Shown here: positions 33,011 to 42,377 of the stretch, piece by piece
Layout of the letters: every line of letters begins with the position of its first letter
Position numbering within the stretch: the first letter of the stretch is position 1
Origin: Clostridiales bacterium
Lineage (GTDB): Bacteria; Bacillota; Clostridia; Oscillospirales; Oscillospiraceae
Length of the DNA stretch: 64,000 bases
Direction of reading: 5' to 3'
NCBI GenBank assembly: GCA_004554585.1
Contig: SFLH01000016.1
Location: 3,525 to 67,524 of the forward strand
Position numbers and translations under genes: made by a program
Notes under the pieces: generated by a model
Database searches by the model: none
The model's input: only the letters and a program-made list of their open reading frames with translations
What the model was told of the DNA's origin: nothing

Positions 33011-34901
33011 GGTCGATATAGAAGGGCTTCATGAGGCTTTTCTGCTCTGTGGAGTCCTTCTGGCGGCTCTTGGGCAGGTCCGGCCGGGGCGGGATGCGGC
33101 CGCGGCTCCGGTTGGACCGAGCGGGGCTGCGGCTGGCGGCGGGACTGCCCTTCTGGGCCGGGGCGGGGGCGCCCTTCTTGGGGTTTTTGCGCTTCTGGGC
33201 GGCCTGCGCGGCCTGAGGGGCCTTGGCTGCCTTTTCCGTGGGCAGGGCCTTCTGCCCCTTGCCCTTTTTCTCCCCTCGGCTGTGCTTGCCGTGGGCGGCG
33301 TTGGGCTTGTAGTAGTGGTAGACGGGTTTGGAGGCCAGCAGCCGGGCGGTGGCGTCCATGATCACGTCCCCCTCCAGGGGGTCCCGGTGGTGGAAGGAGA
33401 GGTCGGGGGCCTCCTCTGTGGGCTGGGCGGCCAGGAAGTCCTCCAGGGAGCCCAGGTTCTGCTTGCCGTGGGGATAGGTCCGTCTCTCCTTCTTGGGGGC
33501 CTCCGGTGCGGGTGCAGGGGCGGCCTGGGCCTCCTGGGTCCTCTTACCCTTGCCCCGGCGGCGCTTGCGGCTGGAGCCGGCGGGTTTCTCCTCGCCTTGG
33601 GCTTCCGTTGCTTCCTGGGCGGCCTGTTTGGCAGCCTGCTGGGCAGCCTTTTCCGCCGCCTTTTCGGCGGCCTGCTTGCGCTGCTGGGCGTGCTTTTCCC
33701 GGGCGGCCTGGCGGGCCTCGGCGTCCTCGGGGTTGACCACCCGTCCCTTGGCGTCCTTGGTGGGCACCTCAAAGACCTCCATGGGGTAGTCGTGCTGCCG
33801 CCGGGGGACGGGCTTTTTCAGCAGTTTTTCAATGTCCCGCAGCAGGGGCATCTCCCCATAGTCGCAGAAGGAGATGGCGGTGCCTCCCTTGCCCGCCCGG
33901 CCGGTGCGGCCGATGCGGTGGATGTAGGTCTCGGGGACCTCGGGCAGGTTGTAGTTAAAGACGTAGGCCAGGTCCTCGATGTCCAGGCCCCGGGCGGCGA
34001 TGTCCGTGGCCACCAGGACCTGGAGCTGGCCTTCCTTGAACTTCCGCAGGCTCTCCTGGCGGGCGGTCTGGGACTTGTTGCCGTGGATGGCCGCGGCGGC
34101 CACCCCCCGGCGGGTGAGGTCCCGGGCAACCTTGTCCGCCCCGTGCTTGGTGCGGGTGAAGACCAGGGCGTTTTTCACGTCCTCCTGGCGCAGGATCTCC
34201 AGCAGCAGGGCGGTTTTGTTCTTCCGGTCCACCAGGCAGACCTCCTGGCGGATGATCTCCACCGGGGAGGAGACCGGGGCGGCGGCGGCCTTCACCGGGT
34301 CGTGGAGGAGGGTGTCCACCAGGTCCAGGATCTCCGGGGGCAGGGTGGCGGAGAAGAACATGGTCTGCTTCTTCTCCGGCAGCAGGCGGATGACCTTGCG
34401 CACGTCGTGGATAAAGCCCATATCCAGCATCCGGTCGGCCTCGTCCAGCACAAAGATTTCCACCTTGGACAGGTCCAGCAGCCCCTGGCCGGCCAGGTCC
34501 AGCAGGCGGCCGGGGGTGGCGGTGAGGATGTCCACCCCCCGTTTGAGCTGCTCCACCTGGGGGGCCTGGCCCACACCGCCGAAGATCACTGCCTCCGTCA
34601 GGGGCAGGTTCTTGCCGTAGGCGTGGAGGTTGTCGTCGATTTGGATGGCCAGCTCCCGGGTGGGGGTGAGGATCAGGGCCCGGATGTCCCGTCCCCGGCC
34701 CCTCTGGGCCAGCCGCTGCAGGATGGGCACCCCAAAGGCGCAGGTCTTGCCTGTGCCGGTCTGGGCGCTGCCCAGGACATCCCGGCCGGCGATGCCGGCG
34801 GGGATGGCTTTGGTCTGGATCGCGGTGGGTTCCTCGTAACCGTAGTCCGTCAGCGCGGACAGGATGGGTTCCGCGATCCCAAGAGACGCAAAGGTTGACA
34901 T
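33003..34901 (-). CDS. DEAD-box RNA helicase, RhlE-like, with long basic tail
   Basis: 632 residues. Residues 1-370 are the two RecA-like lobes with the Q motif (PTAIQTKAIP), SAQTGTGKT, PTRELA, TPGR, DEAD, SAT, a VATDIAARGLD segment and HRIGRTGRAG. The remaining about 260 residues are low complexity: an Ala/Glu/Gln/Lys helical stretch (QAAEKAAEKAAQQAAKQAAQ), RKRRRGKGKR, and a Ser/Arg/Pro/Lys-rich end, which should bind RNA non-specifically. Expected in RNA decay, ribosome assembly or cold adaptation. A leader of about 210 bases precedes it. Confidence 0.9.
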   Translation of the reverse strand: MSTFASLGIAEPILSALTDYGYEEPTAIQTKAIPAGIAGRDVLGSAQTGTGKTCAFGVPILQRLAQRGRGRDIRALILTPTRELAIQIDDNLHAYGKNLPLTEAVIFGGVGQAPQVEQLKRGVDILTATPGRLLDLAGQGLLDLSKVEIFVLDEADRMLDMGFIHDVRKVIRLLPEKKQTMFFSATLPPEILDLVDTLLHDPVKAAAAPVSSPVEIIRQEVCLVDRKNKTALLLEILRQEDVKNALVFTRTKHGADKVARDLTRRGVAAAAIHGNKSQTARQESLRKFKEGQLQVLVATDIAARGLDIEDLAYVFNYNLPEVPETYIHRIGRTGRAGKGGTAISFCDYGEMPLLRDIEKLLKKPVPRRQHDYPMEVFEVPTKDAKGRVVNPEDAEARQAAREKHAQQRKQAAEKAAEKAAQQAAKQAAQEATEAQGEEKPAGSSRKRRRGKGKRTQEAQAAPAPAPEAPKKERRTYPHGKQNLGSLEDFLAAQPTEEAPDLSFHHRDPLEGDVIMDATARLLASKPVYHYYKPNAAHGKHSRGEKKGKGQKALPTEKAAKAPQAAQAAQKRKNPKKGAPAPAQKGSPAASRSPARSNRSRGRIPPRPDLPKSRQKDSTEQKSLMKPFYIDHD

Positions 34902-35115
34902 AAATGCAATAGCTTCCTTTCCCGCGTCCTCCCTCCGCCGGAGGGCGCTGTAAAGTAACCCGCTGACTCAGGCGCTGTCAGGCGCCATACGGAGCTCCGC
35001 CCTGGGGGCGGATGAGTGCGGTGGTCCGCCGGGGAAGAGGGCCTCCCGGCGCGGGCCTGCCCTGGGCGGTTCGGGCTGTCCGCCCCAGGGCGAAAGAGGG
35101 GTGACGGGACCGGCG
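34902..35115 (-). other. Non-coding leader of the helicase gene
   Basis: 214 bp between the HD-protein stop and the helicase start. On the minus strand it holds GC-rich inverted repeats (for example CCCTCCG/CGGAGGG close to the start) and a GGAAAGGAAG ribosome site at unusually long distance from the ATG. DEAD-box helicase leaders are often regulatory, but no named RNA motif is recognised. Confidence 0.4.
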
Positions 35116-35697
35116 TCAGCCCTCCTCTTCCAAAAAGTAGGTGGCCTCCATATCGGCCACGGACAGGGCAAAGGCCAGGGGATACTTGGCAAAGGCCTTG
35201 CCCACCAGACGGCTGTCCTCGGTGCCGGAGAAGCCCATGTGCCAACGGATGGCCATGGCCTCTTCTCGGGTCAGGCGGACAAAGCCGTTGACCACATAGA
35301 CCGACTTCTCCCCATGGCCGTAGGGCAGGGGGTCCTCATAGGTGAAAGTGGGCACTTGGGTCCACCGACCGTCCTCCCCCTTCACGTTCCGGGTGGAGGG
35401 CTTGTAGCAGCCGATCTTGCACACGTCGTGGAGCAGGGCCACCAGGGCGATGGATTCCGGGCTGTATTCCAGGCCGTACAGGTCGGTCACCCGCTCCCGG
35501 GCCAGATAGTCCACCAGGCAGTGATAGACGTTCAGGCTGTGCTCGCACAGGCCGCCGGGGTAGGCCCCGTGGTAACGGGCCGATGCCGGGGCGGAGAAAA
35601 AGTCGCTCTTGTTGCTCAGATACTCTAGCAGGGCTTCTGCGCCCTCTCGGTGGACGTTTTCCCGAAAGATCTCGATGAATTCTTCTTTTGCCGACAT
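35116..35697 (-). CDS. HD-domain phosphohydrolase
   Basis: 193-residue soluble HD-family protein. Metal ligands: GGLCEHSLNVYH supplies the first His and LLHDVCKIG the HD pair; an Asp in the LSVADMEATYF helix near the C-terminus completes the site. It resembles the HD part of YhaM-type 3'-5' exonucleases but lacks the N-terminal OB domain. The start was chosen at MSAKEEF behind GAGGAGG. Possible substrates are RNA ends or nucleotides; unknown. Confidence 0.82.
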   Translation of the reverse strand: MSAKEEFIEIFRENVHREGAEALLEYLSNKSDFFSAPASARYHGAYPGGLCEHSLNVYHCLVDYLARERVTDLYGLEYSPESIALVALLHDVCKIGCYKPSTRNVKGEDGRWTQVPTFTYEDPLPYGHGEKSVYVVNGFVRLTREEAMAIRWHMGFSGTEDSRLVGKAFAKYPLAFALSVADMEATYFLEEEG

Positions 35698-36074
35698 GGT
35701 GGTGGCCTCCTCTGTCTTTTTTGCGGCCAACAGCCGCGCCCGAACAGCTTATTGTAGCATAGAATCCAAAGTTTTTCACGGTTTTTTCCCCGACCGGGGA
35801 AAAAAGGGCACCTGGCACAAAAACCGCGGCCGGAACGGGGGGATTTTTGCACCTCCCTCCGGCACCTAGCTCCAGCCTCCGCCTGCCAAACAGGCCCTTC
35901 GCTTCATGTGACAAAAAAGGGCGGGCACCGCCGGGGAAAATTGGCGCAGAGGATAGGGAAAAGCCCATGACTTTTCTCACCTGCCGTGGTACAATAAAAA
36001 GGCTTATATTTACCGTAAACCCATGACGTCTCGTCATAAACCATACCAATTCAATAGGAAAGGAAAACATCGCC
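35698..36074. other. Divergent intergenic region
   Basis: 377 bp between the minus-strand HD gene and the plus-strand moxR gene. TACAAT-type -10 boxes are present for both directions (plus strand near 35989; minus strand near 35749), each with a poor -35. A small ATGACG/CGTCAT dyad lies at 36023-36037 before moxR. No gene seen. Confidence 0.5.
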
Positions 36075-36908
36075 ATGAAAGAGTTTAAGGGAAGCAGCAA
36101 GTACGTGGTTTCCGAGGACCTGCTGCGGATCGTCAACATCGCCATCGCCCTGGAAAAGCCCCTGCTGATCAAGGGCGAGCCCGGCACCGGCAAGACCATG
36201 CTGGCCGACGCCATCGCCGAGGCCCTGGGCAAGAAGCTCATCATCTGGAACATCAAGTCCACCACTAAGGCCCAGGACGGCCTGTACGTCTACGACACCG
36301 TCCAGCGTCTGTATGACAGCCAGTTCGGCGGCGAAGGGGTGGATGACATCAAGAAGTATATTAAGCTGGGCAAGCTGGGCGAGGCTTTTGCCGACGACGA
36401 GCAGGTCATCCTGCTCATCGACGAGATCGACAAGGCCGACCTGGAGTTCCCCAACGACCTGCTGTGGGAACTGGACAAGATGGAGTTCTATATCCCCGAG
36501 ACCAAGCAGACCATCGCCGCCAAGAAGCGCCCCATCGTCATCATCACCTCCAACGCCGAGAAGGAGCTGCCCGACGCCTTCCTGCGCCGCTGCATCTTCC
36601 ATTATATCGCCTTCCCCAACCAGGATATGATGACCGACATCGTCCACGCCCACTACGACAACATCGAGGACCACCTCCTCCAGCGGGCCATGGAGGCCTT
36701 CTATCAGATCCGCGATCTGCCCACCGTGGCCAAAAAGCCCTCCACCTCGGAGCTGCTGGACTGGCTCCAGGCCCTGCGTCTGGGCGGGGTGGACCCGGAG
36801 AAGATCGAGAAGGAGCTGCCCTATGCCGGCATCCTGCTGAAAAAGACCGAGGACCTCACTGCCGTCAAGAACGCCAAGAACCGCGTGAAAAACGGCTACC
36901 GCTGGTAA
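36075..36908 (+). CDS. MoxR-type AAA+ ATPase
   Basis: 277-residue AAA+ ATPase with Walker A GEPGTGKT (about residues 34-41), Walker B VILLIDEIDKAD, sensor 1 ITSNAEKELPD and an arginine finger in AFLRRCIFHYI. MoxR proteins act as chaperone-like remodelers together with von Willebrand factor A (VWA) proteins; here the VWA partner starts 265 bp downstream. AGGAAAGGAAAAC precedes the ATG. The spacer to the partner gene is packed with hairpins. Confidence 0.92.
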   Translation: MKEFKGSSKYVVSEDLLRIVNIAIALEKPLLIKGEPGTGKTMLADAIAEALGKKLIIWNIKSTTKAQDGLYVYDTVQRLYDSQFGGEGVDDIKKYIKLGKLGEAFADDEQVILLIDEIDKADLEFPNDLLWELDKMEFYIPETKQTIAAKKRPIVIITSNAEKELPDAFLRRCIFHYIAFPNQDMMTDIVHAHYDNIEDHLLQRAMEAFYQIRDLPTVAKKPSTSELLDWLQALRLGGVDPEKIEKELPYAGILLKKTEDLTAVKNAKNRVKNGYRW

Positions 36909-36914
36909 AAAAAG

Positions 36915-37088
36915 AATTTTTGGACCCGCTGCGCTGGGCTCCAAAAATTGGGGGATTGCAGCCGACTGCGCGCAAACCATGGCCGCATAGCGGCCATGGT
37001 TCACACTTGCGGCTGAGCAGTATTTTTCCCCGGCGCATGTCCGAGGAAAAAATAGATTTGATTTTGTTCCAGCGCCTGCGGGCGCTGG
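36915..37088 (+). repeat. Cluster of four strong hairpins between moxR and the VWA gene
   Basis: In order: AATTTTTGGA/TCCAAAAATT (36915-36949); AACCATGGCCGC/GCGGCCATGGTT with a 3-base loop (36975-37001), itself enclosed by CAGCCG/CGGCTG (36959-37015); TTTTTCC/GGAAAAA (37023-37051); CCAGCGCC/GGCGCTGG (37069-37088). None has the T-run of a simple terminator except possibly the second with the third, so this is best described as a structured intercistronic RNA or palindromic repeat. Confidence 0.65.
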
Positions 37089-37173
37089 AAGTCTGCGACA
37101 CTTGGCTGCATCCTGCGTTTCCTGTTGCTTTTGCCTGTTTTTTGCGTGACCTTGCCGAGGAAGGAGGGACACT

Positions 37174-38370
37174 TTGTTTACCGATCTGTTTTATTTCATG
37201 CGGGCCAAAGGCCTGAAGGTGTCCATGAACGAGTGGCTTTCCCTGATGGAAGCCCTGGAGAGGGGACTGTGCCGAAACAGTCTGCTGGAGTTTTACTACG
37301 TCAGCCGGGCCATCCTCATCAAGACCGAGGCCGACTTTGACAAGTTTGACGAGGTCTTTCTGGAATACTTCGACCGCATCCAGCACATTGAGGACATCCC
37401 TCAGGAGCTCATGGACTGGCTCCACGACCCCAAGAACATGAAGAAATACGACAAGGACGAGGTGGACGCCCGGACCACCTACGACCTGGAAAAGCTCCGC
37501 CAGATGCTGGAAGAGCGTCTGCAGGAGCAGCACGAGCGCCACGACGGCGGCCAGTACTGGGTGGGCACCGGCGGCACCTCCACCATGGGCCACTCGGGCT
37601 ACGCCGCCACGGGCATCCGGGTGGGGGGCAAAGGCCAGCACCGCCACGCCCTGCAGGTGGCCGGCGAGCGGGACTTCCGGGATTTCCGGGAGGACAACGT
37701 GCTGGACCAGCGGTCCTTCCAGCTGGCCTTCCGCCGCCTGCGCCAGATGACCACCCGCCAGGACGGGCCCATGGACGTGCTCAACCTGGACCGGACCATC
37801 AACGAGACCTGCAACAACGCCGGCTACCTCCAGCTGGAGTTCGACCGGCCCCGGACCAACGACATCAAGGTCATGGTCCTCTTCGACTCCGGCGGGTCCA
37901 TGACCCCCTACGCCCGCCTGTGCAGCCAGCTCTTCCAGGCGGTCAACCGGGCCAATAACTTCAAGGACCTGAAAATTTTCTACTTCCACAACTGTTGGTA
38001 CTCCGAGCTCTACACCGGCCCTCGCTGCATTTATGGCGAGTCGGTGCAGACCCAGTGGGTCATCAACAACCTCAGCCGGGACTACAAGGTCATTGTGGTG
38101 GGCGATGCCTCCATGGCGCCCTCGGAACTGACGTGGGTGGGGGGCAGCTCCTACTACAACCGCTACAACGCCGAGACCGGTTTGACCTGGCTCAACCGTT
38201 TCCACAGCCGTTTTGAGAAGATGGTGTGGTTCAACCCCATCCCCGAGGCCATGTGGGAGTATGACTACGGCTACCAGACGATAGAAATGATCCGCAACAC
38301 CGTGGATATGTACCAGCTGACGGTGGAGGGCCTGGGACGAGGCCTGAAGAAGCTGGTGTCGGCCCGCTGA
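37174..38370 (+). CDS. VWA-domain (CoxE-like) partner of the MoxR ATPase
   Basis: 398-residue soluble protein. The N-terminal helical half carries a Gly-rich linker near residue 125; the C-terminal half is a VWA domain with the MIDAS motif VLFDSGGSM and later metal-site Thr/Asp residues (VVGDASMAPSELT). Proteins of this kind are delivered to their targets by a cognate MoxR ATPase, which is the gene just upstream. The start is TTG at 37174 with AAGGAGGG 7 bases before it; no suitable ATG exists earlier. Confidence 0.9.
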   Translation: MFTDLFYFMRAKGLKVSMNEWLSLMEALERGLCRNSLLEFYYVSRAILIKTEADFDKFDEVFLEYFDRIQHIEDIPQELMDWLHDPKNMKKYDKDEVDARTTYDLEKLRQMLEERLQEQHERHDGGQYWVGTGGTSTMGHSGYAATGIRVGGKGQHRHALQVAGERDFRDFREDNVLDQRSFQLAFRRLRQMTTRQDGPMDVLNLDRTINETCNNAGYLQLEFDRPRTNDIKVMVLFDSGGSMTPYARLCSQLFQAVNRANNFKDLKIFYFHNCWYSELYTGPRCIYGESVQTQWVINNLSRDYKVIVVGDASMAPSELTWVGGSSYYNRYNAETGLTWLNRFHSRFEKMVWFNPIPEAMWEYDYGYQTIEMIRNTVDMYQLTVEGLGRGLKKLVSAR

Positions 38371-38380
38371 GCCGACGGCC

Positions 38381-38426
38381 AAAGGCCCGCCGACCGGGAG
38401 AGCCTCCCGGCCTCCGGCGGGCTTTT
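38381..38426 (+). terminator. Terminator after the VWA gene
   Basis: GCCCGCCG and CGGCGGGC outer arms with a CGGGAG/CTCCCG inner stem and four T. Confidence 0.7.
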
Positions 38427-38463
38427 CCCTGTGCGTAAAATGGTGAGAAAGGAGTCCTTTGCC

Positions 38464-39225
38464 ATGGCAAATTATGAACTGATTTTCAGCCCCACCGGCG
38501 GCACCCAGCGGGTGGCGGAGCTGCTGGGCGGTTCCTTGTGGAACGATGCGGAAGAGATTGACTTGATGGACCGGGCGCTGGAAGAGGAACAGACCAAGTC
38601 GTTTTCCGCCCAGGACTGCTGCCTGGTGGCCGTGCCCTGCTTTGGAGGCCGGGTCCCAGACCCTGCCCGCCGGCGGCTGGAGGAACTCAACGGGGGAGGT
38701 GCCCGGGCCATCCTGGTGGTGGTCTACGGCAACCGGGCCTATGACGACACCCTTCTGGAGCTGAAGGATACGCTGGTAAAGGCGGGGTTTCGGCCGGTGG
38801 CAGCAGTGGCAGCAGTGGCCGAGCACTCCATCATGCGCCGGTTTGCTGCTGGCCGCCCTGACCAGACCGACGCCAAGGAACTGGCATCCTTTGCCCAAAC
38901 CATCCGTCAGCGGCTGGAGGCGGGAACGATCCCTGCCCTGGAGGTGCCCGGCGAAAATCCCTATCGGCCCTATCCAGGCCTGCCGATGCACCCCAAGGGA
39001 ACCAGTGCCTGTACCAGCTGCGGCAGGTGTGCCCGGATTTGCCCTGTGGGGGCCATTGACCCAGCTCACCCCCGGGAGACCGACCAGGACAAGTGTATCA
39101 CCTGCATGGCCTGTGTGGCGCGATGTCCCCGCAGAGCCCGCCGCTTGCGACCGCTGATGGTGTTCCTGGCGGGCAGAAAGATGAAGAAAGTCTGCGGAGG
39201 TCGAAAGCCCAACCAGCTGTTTTAA
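38464..39225 (+). CDS. EFR1-type flavodoxin-ferredoxin fusion
   Basis: 253-residue electron carrier. The N-terminal half is flavodoxin-like with the FMN loop SPTGGTQRVAE; the C-terminal half holds two [4Fe-4S] cluster motifs, CTSCGRCARICP and CITCMACVARCP, followed by a basic tail. EFR1-type proteins are widespread in gut Clostridia and are thought to pass low-potential electrons between ferredoxin and flavin pools. AAAGGAG lies 9 bases before the ATG. It precedes a sensor kinase by 25 bp, so the two may be co-transcribed. Confidence 0.88.
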   Translation: MANYELIFSPTGGTQRVAELLGGSLWNDAEEIDLMDRALEEEQTKSFSAQDCCLVAVPCFGGRVPDPARRRLEELNGGGARAILVVVYGNRAYDDTLLELKDTLVKAGFRPVAAVAAVAEHSIMRRFAAGRPDQTDAKELASFAQTIRQRLEAGTIPALEVPGENPYRPYPGLPMHPKGTSACTSCGRCARICPVGAIDPAHPRETDQDKCITCMACVARCPRRARRLRPLMVFLAGRKMKKVCGGRKPNQLF

Positions 39226-39250
39226 GATCACCGCAAGGAAGGGGTGCCCC

Positions 39251-42200
39251 ATGAAGAAACCCGGCCGAAAACTACAAAAGCGCACCATGAACCTGCTGCG
39301 GAACATGATGATCCTGGGGGCCAGCTTTGTGGCCCTGACGGTGGTGCTGCAGCTGGAGATTCAGTACAATCTGCTGGTGTGGATCTATGCCCTGTCGGCG
39401 GTGGCGGTGCTGCTCTACCAGCTCATCCGCAACCACAGCGACCGGGAGAAGCTGGACCAGGAGGTGGCCCGCAGCAACTTCCTCATGAACGCCGCCCTCC
39501 CCGGCGGCGACGTGCGCCTGTTCGAGCTGCTGCCCAGCGGGATGATCCGGGTCCTCACCCCCGGCCAGGGCCAGGGGGGCCAGCTGAAAACCACGGTGGT
39601 TACCCCCCGGCACCTTTTGGCCTTCCTCAACTGCTCCCCCCAGTGGGAGGCCGCCCTCCAGGCCGCTCTGGAACAGGCGGCCCTGGGCCAGGACGGCGAG
39701 GTGGAGTTCCAGACCATGGACGAGGAGGAGACCTGGATTCAGCTGCGCATGGAGCCCCTGCCGGACAACGAGGACACCACCGCCATCGGCACCATCCGAG
39801 ACGTGACCGAGCAGGTCATGGAGCGCCACCGGCGGGAGGATGCCTCCAAGATCCTCAACCGCATGATGGAGCACACCATGGCCGGCCTGGAGATCGCTCT
39901 GGAGGAGGACACCTGGCAGCTGCTGTGGGGTACGGAAACCTATCAGCGTTTGCGGGAACGATCTGGGGGAGAGCGCTCCTATAGCGCTTTTGTCCGTGAC
40001 TTCATTGCCCCCACCATTCACCCCCGGGACCGGGAGGCCTACTGCCGCTTCATGGAGCGCTCGGCCCTGCTGTCCACCTTTCTGGCGGGCAACCAGCCGG
40101 CCATCCACGAGTATCGGGTGAAGGTGGACCAGGCCCCTGGGTACGAGTGGCACGCCGCGGAGCTTTACTATTTCCGGGACCCGGGTACCCACCAGGCCAA
40201 GTGCAACGTCTTCATCCGCCAGGTCACCCAGGCCAAAATGCGCCAGCTGGAGGAGAAGCGGCGGCTGGAGGAGAAGGAGCACGTGCTCTTTCTCCAGGCC
40301 AAGAAGCTGGTGGAGTCCGAGGAGGAGCTGGACTTTGTCCACGTGATCTCCGAGTACTATCAGGGCATCTACGTGGTGGACCTGCAGGAGGACCAGACCC
40401 GCAGCATCAAGGTCCCCCGGTATTTTGCTGACCTGCTGGAGCGGACAAACCAGTGCCAGAGCAAGGCCCTGGACCTGTACTGCCAGGAGCTCATGGACCC
40501 CAGCTATGTGGCGGCCTTCCAGGCGGCCACGGACTACGACAACATCCGGCAGAAGATGGACGAAAAGCGCCAGGTGGAGCTGATCTACCACAAGAACAAC
40601 GACACCTGGCTACGCCTGCGGATCTTCCCCATGCCCGGCTACGCCGCCGCCCGACAGAAGACCCTATGGGTGGTGGAGGACGACACGGCCACCGTGCAGC
40701 TGCGCCAGGAGGAGGAAAAGGCGCGGGTTACGGCGCGGGCTGCCGAGGCGGCCAGCCAGGCCAAAAGCCAATTTTTGGCCAACATGAGCCACGACATCCG
40801 CACCCCCCTCAACGCCATCTTGGGCATGTCCGAGTTGGGTCTGCGGGAGGAAACCCAGGCGGAGAAGGACAACTGCTTCCGGGACATCCGCAGCAGCGGC
40901 CGAGTGCTGCTGGAGAACATCAACAGCATCCTGGATCTGTCCAAGATCGAGGCGGGGAAAATGGAGCTCACCCCCGAGAGCTACCAGGTCCTCTCCGTCC
41001 TGCACGACACCATCACCATCCTGCGCACGCGGGCCAAGGAAAAAAAGCTGACCTTCCACGCCCAGATCGACGAGACCATCCCCAGCACCCTCTATGGGGA
41101 CGACGTGAACATCAGCCACATCATCATGAACCTGGGCTCCAACGCCGTCAAATACACCCAAGAGGGGTCCATTACCCTCACCGTCACCTGGGAGCCCCAG
41201 GAGGAGGACGGTATTCTGGTCATCCACATCGAGGACACCGGCATCGGCATCCGCCGGGAGGACCTGCCCTACATCTTCCAGAGCTACGGCCGCCTGGACC
41301 GCAAGGCCAACCGCCACATCGAGGGTACGGGCTTAGGCCTGCCCATCTGCCAGCAGCTGACTGAGCTCATGGACGGCCAGCTGGGGGTGGACAGCACCTA
41401 TGGGGTGGGCAGCGACTTTTGGGTCCGCCTGCCCCAAAAGGTCATCGACCCCACCCCCTGCGGCCCTTACCGGGAGGGAGAGCGGCGGGAGACCAGGCGC
41501 AACTACAATTCCTTCACCGCCCCCGAGGCGGTGGTCTTGCTGGTGGACGACCAGCCCCTGAACTTGAAGGTCTGCCAAGGGCTGCTGGGCCCCTATGAGA
41601 TGGAGGTCTACACCGCCCGCTCTGGCTCCGAGGCCCTGCACCAGATGACCCAGGTCTGGCCCGACCTGGTGTTCATGGACCACATGATGCCCCAGATGGA
41701 CGGCATCGAGACCACCCTGCGCATCCGGGAGATGGGCCGCAAGGACCCCTACTTTGCCGTGGTCCCCATCATTGCCCTCACCGCCAACGCCATGAAGGGG
41801 GTGCGGGAGGAGTTTTTAAACAGCGGCTTCAACGACTACATCTCCAAGCCCATCGAGCTGGACAAGCTGGACGACATCCTGCGGGCCTGGATTCCCGAGG
41901 ACAAGCAGAAGGCCCCCGCCCTGCCGCCTGGGGCGCTGCTCTCCGAGCACATTCCCGAAGACCTGCAGGGCCTGCCGGGCATCGACGTGGCCCGGGGCAT
42001 GTCCTACTGCGGCACCGGCAAGGCCTACCGCAAGACCCTCTTCCTCTTCCGGGAGCAGATCCCCTGCCGCCTGGGGCGCATCCGCCTGGCCTGGGAGGAG
42101 GGCCGGTGGGAGGACTACGTCATTGAGGTCCACAGCCTGAAAAGCGCCGCCCGCTGGATCGGGGCCATGGACCTGGGGGACCAGGCCGAAGCCTTGGAGA

Positions 42201-42310
42201 TGGCCGGCCGGGAGAAAGACCTGGCCAAAATCGCCGACAACACCTCCGATTTGCTGGAGGAATGCGACGCCCTGGGGGAGACCCTGGCCTTCCTCAGCGA
42301 ACCCCAATAA
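39251..42310 (+). CDS. Hybrid sensor histidine kinase with receiver and HPt domains
   Basis: 1019-residue membrane sensor. Two hydrophobic segments near residues 20-56 have almost no external loop, so sensing is probably cytoplasmic or in the membrane, through two or three PAS-like regions (about residues 75-480). A coiled coil leads to HisKA (phospho-acceptor His514 in NMSHDIRTPLN), HATPase_c (N box NLGSNAVKYT, DTGIGI, GTGLGLPI), a receiver domain with Asp810 (VFMDHMMPQMDG) and an HPt domain with His961 (VHSLKSAARW). The whole phosphorelay is in one chain; the final response regulator is not adjacent. Confidence 0.93.
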   Translation: MKKPGRKLQKRTMNLLRNMMILGASFVALTVVLQLEIQYNLLVWIYALSAVAVLLYQLIRNHSDREKLDQEVARSNFLMNAALPGGDVRLFELLPSGMIRVLTPGQGQGGQLKTTVVTPRHLLAFLNCSPQWEAALQAALEQAALGQDGEVEFQTMDEEETWIQLRMEPLPDNEDTTAIGTIRDVTEQVMERHRREDASKILNRMMEHTMAGLEIALEEDTWQLLWGTETYQRLRERSGGERSYSAFVRDFIAPTIHPRDREAYCRFMERSALLSTFLAGNQPAIHEYRVKVDQAPGYEWHAAELYYFRDPGTHQAKCNVFIRQVTQAKMRQLEEKRRLEEKEHVLFLQAKKLVESEEELDFVHVISEYYQGIYVVDLQEDQTRSIKVPRYFADLLERTNQCQSKALDLYCQELMDPSYVAAFQAATDYDNIRQKMDEKRQVELIYHKNNDTWLRLRIFPMPGYAAARQKTLWVVEDDTATVQLRQEEEKARVTARAAEAASQAKSQFLANMSHDIRTPLNAILGMSELGLREETQAEKDNCFRDIRSSGRVLLENINSILDLSKIEAGKMELTPESYQVLSVLHDTITILRTRAKEKKLTFHAQIDETIPSTLYGDDVNISHIIMNLGSNAVKYTQEGSITLTVTWEPQEEDGILVIHIEDTGIGIRREDLPYIFQSYGRLDRKANRHIEGTGLGLPICQQLTELMDGQLGVDSTYGVGSDFWVRLPQKVIDPTPCGPYREGERRETRRNYNSFTAPEAVVLLVDDQPLNLKVCQGLLGPYEMEVYTARSGSEALHQMTQVWPDLVFMDHMMPQMDGIETTLRIREMGRKDPYFAVVPIIALTANAMKGVREEFLNSGFNDYISKPIELDKLDDILRAWIPEDKQKAPALPPGALLSEHIPEDLQGLPGIDVARGMSYCGTGKAYRKTLFLFREQIPCRLGRIRLAWEEGRWEDYVIEVHSLKSAARWIGAMDLGDQAEALEMAGREKDLAKIADNTSDLLEECDALGETLAFLSEPQ

Positions 42311-42311
42311 A

Positions 42312-42360
42312 AAACATCCCGTGCATGGCAGCCCACTGAGCTGCTGTGCACGGGATGTTT
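42312..42360. terminator. Bidirectional terminator between kinase and crcB
   Basis: AAACATCCCGTGCA and TGCACGGGATGTTT pair perfectly with an inner GGCAGC/GCTGC helix; A and T tracts flank both sides. Confidence 0.85.
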
Positions 42361-42377
42361 CTGTTTGTGAGCATGGC

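Noticed and set aside
32877..34898. 673-codon plus-strand frame opposite the DEAD-box helicase
   Set aside because: Antisense shadow caused by high GC; Gly/Leu/Val-rich translation without a ribosome site or domains.
36865..39306. 813-codon minus-strand frame opposite the VWA and EFR1 genes
   Set aside because: Antisense to two clearly coding genes with recognised domains.
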